Of a DNA stretch of 64,000 nt, positions 24,051-35,837 are shown one piece after another. The notes beneath the pieces are model-generated. The model was not told the DNA's origin and searched no databases. It worked only from the letters and a program-made list of their open reading frames with translations. Source of the DNA: Larimichthys crocea (lineage: Eukaryota; Chordata; Actinopteri; Sciaenidae); the NCBI RefSeq assembly GCF_000972845.2, contig NC_040020.1, positions 2,604,669 through 2,668,668 on the forward strand, in the 5' to 3' direction. Made by a program: the position numbers and the translations under genes. How positions within the stretch are numbered: the stretch's first letter is position 1; every line of letters begins with the position of its first letter.

Positions 24051-24932
24051 TAGAAACAGGAGAGACACGAGTGAACTAAATAATATAATTTATTTACAAC
24101 AAAATGATCTATGCAGTCAGTAATGTGGGGAGAAAAGATGTTCTGTTGTGCTGCAAAAACAAAGAAAAGCCACAACGCAAAAGGTGTGTACGGTAAAGAG
24201 GTCCACCCAGGACTGGCTGCTGCTCTGGCTTTATGCAGGGAGCACACCAGGTCCAGGTGAGTCGCATGCTGCTGATTAAGCTCCTGATTTGGTCTGGAGG
24301 AGCAACAGCAGAGTAAACCAGAGGGGGAGAAGAGATTTGATGTTGATTCATTTGTCCATGTCTGTCACATTTTCTCTCTCTCTCTCTTTCTCCTTCCAGT
24401 TTTAATGCGTTATTTCAGCGTGGTGGACTGTAACTGAAGAGGCTGCTTTCACGTGCAATGTGTTAGTGTTCAGGTTTGCTGTCTTAATTTTCATTAAATG
24501 ATGAAGACTGGAGCTTACCCCCTCAGAAATATAGCAAGCTAGGCCACAGCAACATGGTAAAGTATTTCTTTTGTTGTACATTGAACCAACTTATTTCCAA
24601 CTCAGTATCTTAGTTATCAATAAAATATGTGCTCCATATAATAAGAAAAGATATGAGAGTACAGTATGTTCATCTATGTTTGTGCATCTTATATTAATGT
24701 TTCCCATAGACACAGATTAGACAAAAAAGGCTTATTCGGTCCATGTTTTTCATTCAGGAAGTTTATTGAGCAGATACTACAGAGAGTAGTGTTTCCACAT
24801 GTTCAATTTCAAATCAGAATTTAAAAAGAGAAAAACAGCTGTCAGGACAAACCAACACGAAACAAATCTGATATCTGATTAACAATCTCTGGTTGTCATT
24901 CGCTGATTAATCTCTGGTCAAATTGCGTTAGT

Positions 24933-25378
24933 CTATCCTAATGCTAGGAAGCCAAAAAGCAACTGGATCAACTGCGCTTGGTTCAGGTTTCCACCCGCTG
25001 CTGCTGCAGCTGCTGCTGCCGCCAATGCAGATAATGCTGATGATGATGTTGCTGCTGTTGTAGCGGTTCTGGTGGTTTCCTTCAAGAAAATCAGATACAC
25101 TCATCGTCAAATATACAGAGGAGTTTCTAAAGCGATTCAAATGATCATGCAGGTGTGTTGATTTTTAGGGAAAGCACTCACCTCACTGGAGTCCGAACGA
25201 GCAAGTCGTTTGTGTGCTTCCTTCACCTGCAGAAAATCAAGTTACACGTTTAATAAAGTCTACATTATACTATTACCATCAACATATAAAAACACTGATA
25301 CTGTGAGAATGTTACACTTACAGGCAGAGCCAGAGCGAGGCTCAGGAGGCATCCAAGCACTAATGCTACCTTCAGCAT
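24933..25378 (-). CDS. Array member P2: Ala-rich mini-SCPP with hydrophobic C-terminus
   Basis: Spliced CDS, phase 0: 25378-25322, 25226-25182, 25079-24933; 82 residues. Signal exon MLKVALVLGCLLSLALALP. Second exon VKEAHKRLARSDSSE is shortened by four codons but keeps the KR dibasic and an S-S-E phospho-motif. Last exon: Thr/Ser start, a poly-Ala run of about nine, GGNLNQAQLIQLLFGFLALG and TAG. The tail resembles P1 (LLFG) rather than the Thr-tailed copies. TATA at 25580-25587, poly(A) signal at 24762-24767. Same strand and same non-coding flanks as P1, so the P1/P2 pair is a tandem duplication. Confidence 0.75.
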
Positions 25379-25497
25379 GTTTGCAGTGATCACACCTGTT
25401 GAAAAAGAAAATAATAAAGACTCGTTCACATAAACAGTTTTTCCAATTCACCAACCTCACACAGAAAATACAGAAACAAAGGATTCATATAACTACT

Positions 25498-25587
25498 TTC
25501 AAGTCTTCACAACTTCAGCAGACGGTCTCACAGATGGTCAAAGAGGTTGTTGTAGTGTTGCTTTCAGTGCTGAGCTTCCCTTATATA
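25498..25587 (-). promoter_or_regulatory. TATA box and 5' UTR exon of P2
   Basis: TATATAAG on the minus strand, then a 5' UTR exon ending GAAGACTTGAAA before a gtagtt donor. Confidence 0.7.
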
Positions 25588-25599
25588 CAGTTACAGGAC

Positions 25600-28270
25600 C
25601 GGATGTCATCTCATCCACATTGTTGGTGAACTGCAATTATTAGGAAATCTTGCACCACCACATTTTAAGGTGAGGAAATAGGTGGGTCAGGCAATGATCC
25701 GTGACACACCTGGACAGTATGATAGGTACAATGAATAATTTTCACAGTCAACTTGGTTTGTCTGAAATTATCATTCTCATTTTTTCAAAGTAAAACAGTA
25801 TAAAGCTGCCAGGGACCCAAAAAGCAGAAACTGGATGCAGGAATTGATAAAAATGTGCAAATAATCAGTGATAAAACAGTAAAGCAATCCAGTTTTCCAT
25901 GCATAAATATTTTTTATTCAAACTGAAAGCACTCTAAAACACACATAAGCATATACATGTATTTAATTCAGAACCTTTAACATGATAGGTCACAGCTGAC
26001 ATTGTATAAGAAAAGGCATAACTTGAGGCACAAAACAAGAATCATCAGTTTCACTGTTGGAAAACATAAATACCTCGTAGAACAGAAACAGAAAGGACAA
26101 AAAACTAAGCTGTTAATTCGGAGCTGGAGGCAGCATGTGTGAAATCTGAATAATCTTCAGAGATGAGAAAAAGTACATTTTAGTCGGAGGTACTTTTTTT
26201 TGCCCATGTGCACTTTTAAAAGAGAAAAATCTGCCCCAAGACATCCAGTCAGCTGTCAAAGGTGTTTTGATTTTCTGTTTGTCCCTAAGGCGTGAAATGT
26301 GATGAAATGATGTATTTGAAAGGGATAATCCTGAAAACTGGTTGTCCACCGTCCATGCAAGATTCAGAATTAACCTCACGACTGTTAGGAAACAGTTAAG
26401 TGCTATTCACTGGACATGATTCATGCTTTATGGTGTTTGCGCATGCTTCTGGAAGAATGTGTCAGATATTAAATGATTAACTGATTTTCTTTTTGCCTTT
26501 GTATTTTGAAATTTGCTTCTGCTAAGCACAATGTATTGCTCATTTTGCACCGAGTTGTGGTGTCTGCACAAGATGACTTCGCCTGAGTCATCTTTGTAAC
26601 ATTCAGCTCTGAAGTCAGAGGAAGTTATTATATTTCTGTCAGCTCACTGTCTTACGTTTTGGGATTTGTTGAGCGATGACAATACATATTTTTGATTGCA
26701 ACAAAGAGCTTTAATTTTCTTCTTTCCTTTTTATTGTTATTTTCATTTCTATTTCTGTTTTGTTCATATTGATGAATTCATTCATACTGTACCAAACAAG
26801 TATTGTTTTACCAGGTTAAGTATATCAGGCTCAGGGCCGCATAAGGGCCCGGGGCCAGGGGCCAGCCCAAACTAAAGTCGACTGTACTTTGAGTTGTATT
26901 TAGGTTTGGGGTCATTTCTCACCATTTGACAGAAGTTACTGTTGTATTCTGATACATAAGTGTTGTTAGCATTTTAGTGTTGTTACAGCTACTGGAAATC
27001 ACTGAAATTTAATTGGTGGCATTCTGCAAAAAAAGGCTGTGATAAAGCAAAACAAATCCACATCTGAAAAAGATTACTATATAGTTTTTCAAATGATTTA
27101 GTGCTGAGAACGTTAATACAAAAGCTGTCATGAAATTGTTCTAATGTGGTTTCCTTCTAATGTTTCAGGCACATCCTGTAGACTGTATCAAGACTAAATT
27201 TAAATAAATAAATATTTTGCAAAAGCCACAAAGAATAACAGATATTTGTTCGATGATATTTCAGAATATTGGTTTCAGGGTTAGACTACAGTACAATATG
27301 GTATACGAAACCAAGGAAGGACTTAATAATTATTACGTGATTATAACAAGCAGTTTTTACTTAGTAAAATGACTTCTAAGTCTTAATATGATGTATCACT
27401 TTACTTATGAAAAAGAGTAACTAATGATTAAATCATTATTCATTAATAGAGAGAGCACATTTAAGTGCCGCTCCCTCCAGCATGGAGATTAAATGCAAAC
27501 TAATTTATTCTTTTCTGATTTTATTTTTAAAGCTGCTTTACAAAATACTGTGATTTGGTTGAAGGAACTTTGCAGATGTTGGCTACATTCATTTTAACGT
27601 CTTCTTCCTGATCGTCATTCACTCAATGAGCCGTCTTTGTCTTATTTTCCTCTTTCCATAGCTCCGCTCGGAAATTAAAGTGAAATGCTGTCTGGCATTG
27701 TTTCCCCTGTGTACTCACTTCCATTCATGTCATTGTTTTATTAGCTGCAAGTGGATTCATGTTAAGTTCACCAAAACCTAAGCACGCTCAATGAACGACG
27801 CTTTCATGCACAAAACTCTTGCAACTTGTGTTCTAGAGAAATGTGGATAAATCAGTAAGATGTGCAGTATGTTTGCAAGTGCCTTAGAAAACTAGACTAG
27901 AACCTAGAAAACTTTGATGCCTCCACAAAATCTGAAAATGTGAAACAGTATGCTGACCTTGGTCTGACTTGAATGTCATCTTTTCAGTTGATCATTCAAA
28001 GTGTGTCCCTGTCAGATGAGTTATGTCCAGTAAACATCACTTTTTCTTTACCGCTATGAGATTCAGTTTCAGATTCAGATTCATTCAGTCCAGTTGGCTG
28101 TTATTCACTATTTTGTTAGGAATTATTATATATTGTACCTATCATACTTTCCACATGTGTCTCTGATCATTACCTGGCCTTCCTATTTCCTCACTTTAAA
28201 TGCGGAGGTGGAAGATTTCCTAATAATTGGAATTTCCCAACAATGCTGATGAGATGACATCCGGTCCTGT
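25600..28270. other. Interval between P2 and P3 (back-to-back promoters)
   Basis: P2 and P3 are transcribed away from each other. Duplicated flank blocks occur at 25985-26390, 26555-26660 and 26980-27190, the latter two matching P5's flank (34490-34630 and 34850-35020). No other gene seen. Confidence 0.5.
25985..26390. repeat. Array-unit upstream block, copy 2 (P2)
   Basis: Closely similar to 22240-22560, including 'ctgtttgtccctaaggcgtg' and 'gataatcctgaaaactgg'. Confidence 0.8.
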
Positions 28271-28274
28271 AACT

Positions 28275-28367
28275 GTATAAAGGAAAAACTCAACATTCGG
28301 AGCAACACTGCAACAACTTCCTCAAACCATCTGTGAGATCGTCTGCTGAAGTTGTGAAGACTTGAAG
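28275..28367 (+). promoter_or_regulatory. TATA box and 5' UTR exon of P3
   Basis: TATAAAGG at 28275-28282, then the array's shared leader ('gagcaacactgcaacaactt') ending GACTTGAAG at 28367 before the gtagtt donor. Confidence 0.75.
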
Positions 28368-28505
28368 GTAGTTATATCAATCTTTTCTTTCTGTATTTTC
28401 TGTGTGAGGTCGGTGAAATGGGGATTTTTCTGATATTTTGGAAAAACTGTTCGTGTAAATGAGTCTTTATTATTTTTCCTTTCAACAGGTGTGATCACTG
28501 TAACC

Positions 28506-29072
28506 ATGCTGAAGGTAGTACTTGTGCTTGGATGCCTCCTGAGCCTCACTCTGGCTCATCCTGTAAGTGTTCTTATATGTTGATATCATTACTATTATTG
28601 TACTAATATGATGTCAATATAAACTTGTCGATTTTCTACAGGTGGGCCGCAATCGACATTCTTGGTCACGCTACTATGAGGTGAGTGCTTTCCCTATCCT
28701 TTCAATTCAACATTCAGTACCCCTGAATGATAGTTATTGGAAAATTATTCAGAAACTCCTCTGTTGTATATTTGATGACGAATGTTTCTGATTTTCTTCA
28801 AGGGTTCCCACATCCGGCCTCGACTGTCTCTGCAACGGCAACTATGGCTGAAGTTCTTTTTTGACTTCTTCTGCCGAACTACCACAACTACTACTGCACC
28901 TATCACTTCCACTACTGCACCTATCACTTCCACTACTGCACCTATCACTTCCACTACTGCACCTATTACTACTCCTGCACCTATCACTTCCACTACTGCA
29001 CCTATTACTACTACTACTGCACCTACTACTACTACTGTGGCAACTACAACTCTTAGGGGAGACGGGAAGTAG
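28506..29072 (+). CDS. Array member P3: long Thr-repeat mini-SCPP with C-terminal RGD
   Basis: Spliced CDS, phase 0: 28506-28562, 28642-28680, 28803-29072; 121 residues, the longest in the array. Signal exon MLKVVLVLGCLLSLTLAHP. The second exon (VGRNRHSWSRYYE) has lost the acidic/Ser motif of its sisters and is basic-aromatic. The last exon starts GSHIRPRLSLQRQLWLKFFFDF, then CRTTTTTTAPITS; a seven-residue TTAPITS unit repeats four or more times (21-bp DNA repeats), and it ends LRGDGK and stop. The Thr/Pro repeats predict dense O-glycosylation and the RGD a possible integrin ligand (both inference). One unpaired Cys. A poly(A) signal lies at 29511-29516. One of two array members on the plus strand. 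Confidence 0.75.
28885..29045. repeat. 21-bp coding minisatellite in P3
   Basis: The unit 'cctatcacttccactactgca' recurs in tandem, with 15-bp and 12-bp variants towards the 3' end. It translates as Thr-rich heptads. Confidence 0.85.
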
Positions 29073-29519
29073 TAATAGTAATACTTTTTGTCTACTACCT
29101 ATAACTCTGCTCTCAAAATTACTATTGTAACTATACTACTCCCAAACAAAGGATTGGTTACTGTACATGTAAACATTGGTAGTTATGCTACAGATGTTCA
29201 TGGAACACGATCCATGACTTGAATAATCCTGTGCTTGCTAATTCCAATTTATATATTGGCTATATCTAAAACTCTTTTAGATCCATCTGTTGAGTTATTA
29301 GTTAAAGGCTTCTTCCTCTTTAGGAGGGACAGAAATATACGTTGTGGGTAGGTAACATCTCCCTGTTAAACTGCATCCAGATTTTATGCTGAATGGTATG
29401 GCATTGTGGGTTCCAGTGCATCTATCCCACCTTCCAGCACAGGATTTTGGACCTCCCAGATTGAGACCAGACTGGATCCAGTATCTCCTTTGTCACTATC
29501 ATAATCTCTGAATAAAATT

Positions 29520-30930
29520 TTAAACAGCTTAGCAAGTGTTGTGTTGTCAAATTGGTGAAGTGATGAGAGGTGAGTGTGTGTGTTTCAGTGATGTTTCTAC
29601 ATGTGACACTGATGATTTTGAGGGATTGTTGTGAATTTTCTGATTAATAACCTAGTATTAGTACCTGAGCATCGTCTCAGGCACTGTGGAGGAGTTTTGA
29701 TGCGTTAAATGACTTTTCTCCACCTGACCTGCTGGAACATCACTCTCTGTGTACTGGGGCTTACTGATTTACAAATTTAAAAGTACCCATTATTGTTCAA
29801 CATATAAGACTGTACTTCAATTAAGGTCTGAAACAGGCAGCAGTTGCATTATCTTCAGTTAGAGATAACTTTTAGATTCAGCCCTTATCATTTCAGAAGG
29901 AGACTGGCTGCACCTTAACGGGCAAAATCTGTTTTCTCTTCTTCAAAAAATTATGTTGTTACCTCTTTTTGAGATAAATGAACAGCTCCAACCTGGGTTC
30001 AGGCCCTTATGGGTCACTAAGCAGGACCTGATACGCTTAACTTAATTTTTGTTTGGTTTAATGTGATTAATGAGTATAAAATTAAAACAGAAATGTCAAT
30101 ATTACAGTAACAGCCATGGCAAATTAAAGATTTGAGATACACTCAGTCGAGCTGAATGCTACAAAGATGGCTCACACTTTAGTGTGTCCTTGGTGGAGAC
30201 ACCTTTATCATATTCTGTTGCATATTAATACAATGTAGCGTTACAATTTTTACAGTAGTATCTGCCTCAAAGACTTTCTGCAAACACGCAATAGCTGATT
30301 GCAACCACCTCGCCTCACCCTCCCATTCCAGCATGAAGGAGAAACTAAATCTAATGTTTTTACTACTTAATAATAATCAACACATGGTTTGTTGATTTTT
30401 AATGGACAACCTATAATATTAATGGCAACATAAATGATTGGCTAACATTCAGCAATTAGTGAAGCTGTGTCATATTTATGTAAAGCAAGTTACAATCAAT
30501 GAATACAGATTAAAAGTCTGCTTTGACTCCCACAAATAACTTACTACTTTTTTAATTTAGTGGCAACCTATAATCCAATATAATGGCGTTTATTATTAAA
30601 GCTAGATGTTTCTAAATATGACAGCACTCATTTCAGCTGGGAGAAAATGGCTTTGTGGGGATGCACTCATATCATCCTCAGATGTAGCAGTTTTCATGTA
30701 TGTATTGTTTTTAAATGGACACAAAAATGATATGAACACTAAACATTTTCCCAGATGTTGAAATGTGAAGAAACCATTTATGTGGTGACTAATCCTGACC
30801 ACAGTATTGACAAGAGTCAGAGAGACACAGGGACAGAGGTGTTGGGAAACGGTGAAGGTGTTGAAACTGTTTGTCTCTGTCTGTCTGTCGGTCAAAAAGC
30901 AGACATGTTCTACATTTTCCATTTAAAATA
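29520..30930. other. Interval between P3 and P4 (tail-to-tail)
   Basis: AT-rich. It contains a decayed inverted copy of the 31-200 repeat near 30285-30350. No supported gene. Confidence 0.4.
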
Positions 30931-31113
30931 TTTATTTAGCAGATACAGTTTTGATCCACATTTCTTATTAAACAGGCATGATGATGGTAAAAATGTGGAG
31001 AGTGAAACATTCTGGGTAAAAAATAAAATGACACAAAAACAAAGATGATGTTAAAACATTTAATACTGTCATTCACTGATTGACCTCGATTTTAGATTTT
31101 ATTTTGCTTTTTA

Positions 31114-31628
31114 TTAGTTTCCTGGGGCAGGGGTAGTAGCAGCTATGGTAGTAGTGGTAGTAGGTGCAGTAGTAGTAGTAGCTGCAGTAGTAGTAGTAGT
31201 AGTTGTTGTTGCTGTAGTAGTTGTGGTAGACTGGAGGATGATATTCAGTAACTGCAAGAAGAACTGTAGATTTTGGGACTCTGCGGTGGAGGTGGTACCC
31301 TTCAAGAAAATCAGAAACACTCACTGTCAAATGTACAACAGAGGAGTATCTAAAGAATGTTACAGTCATTATCTCTCAGGTGTGCTGAATTAAGAAAACA
31401 CTTACCTCATTGGATTCAGAGCTAGAGTCTGACCGAGCAAGTCGTTTGTGTGCCTCCTCCATCTGTGGAAAATCCACAATTTGTATTTTTGATATTGCTT
31501 ACATTAAACTACGATAATAGTATTGATTTCAACATATAAGAATACTGATACCGTGGGAATGTTACACTTACAGGATGAGTCAGAGCGAGGCTCAGGAGGC
31601 ATCCAAGCACAAGTACAACCTTCAGCAT
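31114..31628 (-). CDS. Array member P4: Thr-rich mini-SCPP with phospho-serine exon
   Basis: Spliced CDS, phase 0: 31628-31572, 31462-31406, 31299-31114; 99 residues. Signal exon MLKVVLVLGCLLSLALTHP. Second exon MEEAHKRLARSDSSSESNE, the clearest form of the conserved exon, with S-S-E and S-N-E. Last exon: GTTSTAESQNLQFFLQLLN, then a Thr/Ala/Pro run ending TTPAPGN and TAA. The NLQFFLQLL block is shared with P5. A degenerate TATA (ATAAAAGG, about 31829-31836) precedes the leader exon. Poly(A) signals overlap the stop, and a further one lies at 30931-30936, within the conserved 'tttatttagcagata' ending of the array. Confidence 0.75.
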
Positions 31629-32529
31629 GGTTACAGTGATCACACCTCTTTAAAAGAAAATAATAAAGACTTTTCCAAAATATCAGCAAAAAAAAAAACA
31701 TTTGAGCAGCCTCACACAGAAAATACAGAAAGAAAAGATTCATATAATTACCTTTAAGTCTTCACAATTTTAGCAGACGATCTCACAAAGGTTCAAGGAG
31801 GTTCTGTGTGTAATGTTTGTAAAGCTTTCCTTTTATGCAGTTATGGGAGCAGATGTCTCATTATCTCATTAGCATGCAGCATTGTTGGGCAATTGTTATT
31901 GTAAGAAAATTCTCCACCTCCGCATCTAAAAATGGGGAAATAGGAAGGTAATGATCAGAGACACACAGAGAAAACCTTTAAAAACCTCAACTTTTAAAAA
32001 AGGAACAAAACAAAGAAGACAAATGATACAGGCACCTGTAACATTTAACACTGTAAAAAAAAAAAATCACTATTTTCCCATACAAATAAGGCAAATGTAA
32101 TAAATGAAAACTATACTACCTAAAGTTGCAACCTGAAGTTTATGTATGTAGAGAAAAACTGCCACAAGTCATCCAGTCGGCTGTATAAGGCGTGAAATGT
32201 GATGAAATCCTGTATTTGGAGGGATAATTCTAAAATCTTCTTGTCTGTTCATGCAAGACTTTGTGACTAAAACAAAAGCAACATAATAAATTAATCTGTA
32301 GTGTGTAAATCAGTTGTGGTGGCTGTATTGAATACAGTATGTAAAGAGGAAAACCAAACCAAAATGGTCGAAGGTCACATGGAAAGAGAGAGACAGGATG
32401 CAGAACCAGCCTAATTAACCTATAGGCCCAACCTGCCAAGTGCAAAACATCAGGCTCAATCCACCTTTACCTGCAAGCAACTTGCTATGTATCTTACGCT
32501 ATAAGACAGTAACAAAACAAAAACCTAAG

Positions 32530-33035
32530 ATGTGATTGTGGACATCAGGAGACAGCTGGGCGGTGGACACCCCATCCACATTGGGGATGATGTGGTGGAA
32601 AGGGTCAACAGATTTTAAGTTCCTGGACAGCACATGCGGACACTGTGGTCAAAAAGGCTCGCCAGCAGCTCTATTTTCTGAGGATACTGCGGAGCTTTGG
32701 CATCAACTCCAGCATCCTCACTGGCTTCTACGGTTGCACTAACTGGGTATGGGAGCTGTTCTGCCCACAGCTGCAAATCACTACAGAGAGTGGTGGAAGC
32801 TGTACAGCACTCTTATAATAATACTCAGTTTTCATATATTTAAATAGTGCAGTATATCCTAATTATGTGTTAGGTTCATGGATATTCATACAGTGATAGC
32901 TCCCCAGTACTTGTACACATTTGTACACACAACCCTTAAAATGTATACACTAGTACACTTATACATATTTTATTGCACTGTTGACCCTGTGTTAACCTAT
33001 ATTTAACTAATAAAACTGAAACTGAGATATCCATC
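32530..33035 (+). mobile_element. LINE fragment, C-terminal coding remnant and 3' tail
   Basis: Broken frames give pieces such as GDDVVERVN, a 'FxFLxSTCGHxGQKGSPAAL'-like stretch in the wrong frame, and 'YFLRILRSFGINSSILTGFY' typical of the C-terminal end of teleost non-LTR elements. This is followed by 'ttgcactgttgaccctgtg' and 'taataaaactgaaact'. Frameshifts and stops show that it is dead. Confidence 0.6.
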
Positions 33036-33319
33036 CATCCATGTTCACCTTTCTACACAGCTTTATATATCACTTATAGCTTATAATAATGACCATACAT
33101 AAGAATTACAAAAACAAACATATTTTCCTTATGCTTTGCAGTTATGAAGTTTATTTAGCAGATAAACAGTGGTTGTGACTGATAAGAGTGAAAACAATCT
33201 GGTGAAGAAAGCATCACTGAAATTCAAAGAAAGAAAGAAAAAGAGAAAGAAACATTTGTCATGACAGAGGCTGATGGTAAAAATCTATGTCATTCATTCC
33301 TGTTTTTCATTCACTGGAT

Positions 33320-33806
33320 TTATGGTGCTGCAGTTGTAGTAGTAGTTGCAACAGTAGTAGTAGTAGGTGCAGCAGTTGTCGTTGGAGCTGCAGTAGTTGT
33401 AGTAGTCTGGAGGAGCAACGTCAACAGCTGCAAGAAGAACTGTAGATTTGGGGACACTGCGTTGGAGGTGGTGCGCTTCAAGAAAATCAGAAACGCTCAT
33501 TGTCAAATACAGCAGAACAGTTTCTAAAGAACTTTACAATAATTATCATCCAGGTGTCGAATGTTGAGGATCAAGAAAACACTCACCTCATTAGAGCCTG
33601 ATTCAGAGCTTGACCGAGCAAGTCGTTTGTGGGCCTCCTCCATCTGTGGAAAATCCACAAGTGAGACGCTTGATATTGTCTACATTGTACTATTACAATA
33701 ATAGTAATGATATCAACATAAACTGATACTGTGAGAATGTTACACTTACAGGCTGAGCCAGAGCGAGGCTCAGGAGGAATCCAAGCACAAATACTACCTT
33801 CAGCAT
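33320..33806 (-). CDS. Array member P5: Thr-rich mini-SCPP
   Basis: Spliced CDS, phase 0: 33806-33750, 33643-33587, 33475-33320; 89 residues. Signal exon MLKVVFVLGFLLSLALAQP. Second exon MEEAHKRLARSSSESGSNE with S-x-E sites. Last exon RTTSNAVSPNLQFFLQLLT, then Thr/Ala/Pro repeats ending TTTTTAAP and TAA. TATA at 34025-34032, poly(A) signal at 33150-33155. It is the intact partner of the inverted copy at 35.6-36.5 kb, and its 5' flank (34080-34200) is mirrored there too. Confidence 0.75.
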
Positions 33807-33959
33807 GTTTGCAGTGATCACCTGTTAATAGAAAAATAATAAAGACTCGTTCACATGAACAGTTTTTCCAAAATATCAGCAAAATCACCATTTCACCAAC
33901 CTTGCACAAAAATTACAGAAAGAAAAGATTGATATAACTACCTTCAAGGCTTCACAACT

Positions 33960-34032
33960 TCAGCAGAAGATCTCGCAGATGGTCGAGGGGATTGTTGTAG
34001 TGTTGCTCTTAGTGCTGAGCCTTCCTTATATA
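33960..34032 (-). promoter_or_regulatory. TATA box and 5' UTR exon of P5
   Basis: TATATAAG at 34025-34032 (minus) is followed by the shared leader; exon 1 ends near 33944 with CCTTGAAG before a gtagtt donor. Confidence 0.7.
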
Positions 34033-34199
34033 CAGTTACAGGAGCAGATTTAATCTCATCAGCATACAGCATTGTTGGGCCATTTTAATCATAAGCAAAT
34101 ATTCCACCTCCACATTTTACGATGAGGCAATAGGTAGGTCAGGTAATGATCTTCCAGTATGACAGGTGCAATATATTATTCATTCATATCAGAATATGT

Positions 34200-35450
34200 A
34201 TTGTAGTCGATTGGATTTGTCTAAAATTCTCAGTTGTGCCTCATTTCAGTTATGTTTTAGTGACTTCTTATGCATTCATTTCAGTCTTTATTTAGCACCT
34301 TTTAAACTGTCCTCTCCACACCTGCATGACATCCATTTATTCAGCACAATGGATCTAACTCATTTTTAGTTTAACGCTGTCAGGAACCCAAAACAAAGAA
34401 TGAAAATGACCAAAGCTCTTGTAAAACATGGCGTTTTATTGTAAATACATTCAGTGTATGATATCTGCCCAGCAGAGTTTCCAAAGTTGTGCTGTCTGCA
34501 CCGGTATCTGGCACAGACGATCAAACGAACAGCTGATATCTGAGTCATCTTCTGTAGCATTCAGCTACAGTCAGAGTCGGTTATTGCATTTCTGTCAGCT
34601 CACTGTCTTACATTTTGGGATTTGGTGGGGCTGTAACAAATTTGGGGATTTAGAGAGTGGATCAGGTAGGGAGTGTATCAAAGAGCTTTAATTTCTCATT
34701 TCCCATTTTTTTTGGTTGATACTTTTGGTTGATGAGTATTGTTTGTTACATCCTCACAAAGGCCAAAGAAACCATTTAAGCTCCAATTGGGTCTGATGCA
34801 ATCATTTATGGTGTGCAGCACTGAAAATTAGTGCTGTTACTAGTAAAAGCTGTCATTGCTGCAAAAAAGGCTGTGAAAAATAAACTAATTAGTAAAGGTG
34901 AAAGGTTATTATATCGATTTCAAGCAAGTTATACTAATTTTAGCGCTTCAAATGTTTACAGGAAAGCTGTAATGACATAGAGTGCATGTGGTTTCTGTCA
35001 AATGTTACAGGCATATCCCTAATACTTTTTAATTATGGACACGTCTAGACACTGCGAGCTGAGTGGTGACAGCTTATTTGCTACAGCCTCAACAAATAAT
35101 GCTTGAAACACTTTGGTTATGGATACCACACAGCCTGTGCAATTGTTTTAAAACTCTGATGAGCAATCAGAGCATAGTCCCCCACCCCGTTTATGTCCTT
35201 TCTCATCTGTATCGATGAATCCATAAAAGTTGCAGATTGGATGAAAAACACACCAGGGGGTCTTCTTTTTCTTGTGCCCAGCACTCTCCCCTCGGTCTGT
35301 CTGAAAGACACAGAGTAAATCATGGTGAAATGGACATTCTGTTCACCATATGTCACAAGCTGGTTGTAACTTACACTACTACTAGTGAATGTAACTTTAT
35401 CACTGTCATATTATTACAAATAATACTAGTTACTGAATGCATGATTTCTA
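34200..35450. other. Spacer between inverted copies P5 and P6
   Basis: It contains the flank blocks shared with P1/P2 (34490-34630 and 34850-35020). No gene seen. The mirrored arms begin at about 34200 leftwards and 35455 rightwards. Confidence 0.5.
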
Positions 35451-35613
35451 AATTTTAATATATTGTACCTCTCATATTGCCCAGGTGTGTGTCAGATCAT
35501 TACCTGACCTACCTATTGCCTCATCGTAAAATGTGGAGGTGGAAGATTTGCTTATGATTAAAATGGCCCAACAATGCTGTATGCTGATGAGATTAAATCT
35601 GCTCCTGTACCTG

Positions 35614-35704
35614 TATATAAGGAAAGCTCAGCACTAAGAGCAACACTACAACAATCTCCTCGACCATCTGCAAGATCGTCTGCTGAAGTTGTGAAGACTT
35701 GAAG
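35614..35704 (+). promoter_or_regulatory. TATA box and 5' UTR exon of P6
   Basis: TATATAAG at 35614-35621 and the shared leader ending GACTTGAAG at 35704. The promoter looks intact although the reading frame downstream is broken. Confidence 0.7.
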
Positions 35705-35837
35705 GTAGTTATATCAGTCTTTTCTTTCTGTATTTTCTGTGTGAGGTTGGTAAAATGGGAATTTTGCTGATACTCTGGAAAAACTGTTCATGTGAACGAG
35801 TATTATTTTTCTATTAACAGGTGTGATCACTGCAAAC

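Larger units (their letters stand above)
21720..24760. other. Interval between P1 and P2
   Basis: Blocks at about 22240-22560 and 22715-22775 are duplicates of blocks upstream of P2 and P5. A tRNA-derived SINE lies at 23640-23830 and an AAAG tract at 24005-24050. No additional gene seen. Confidence 0.5.

Noticed and set aside
28885..29045. Possible CRISPR-like array of 21-bp units
   Set aside because: The units are contiguous coding repeats without spacers, in a vertebrate gene.
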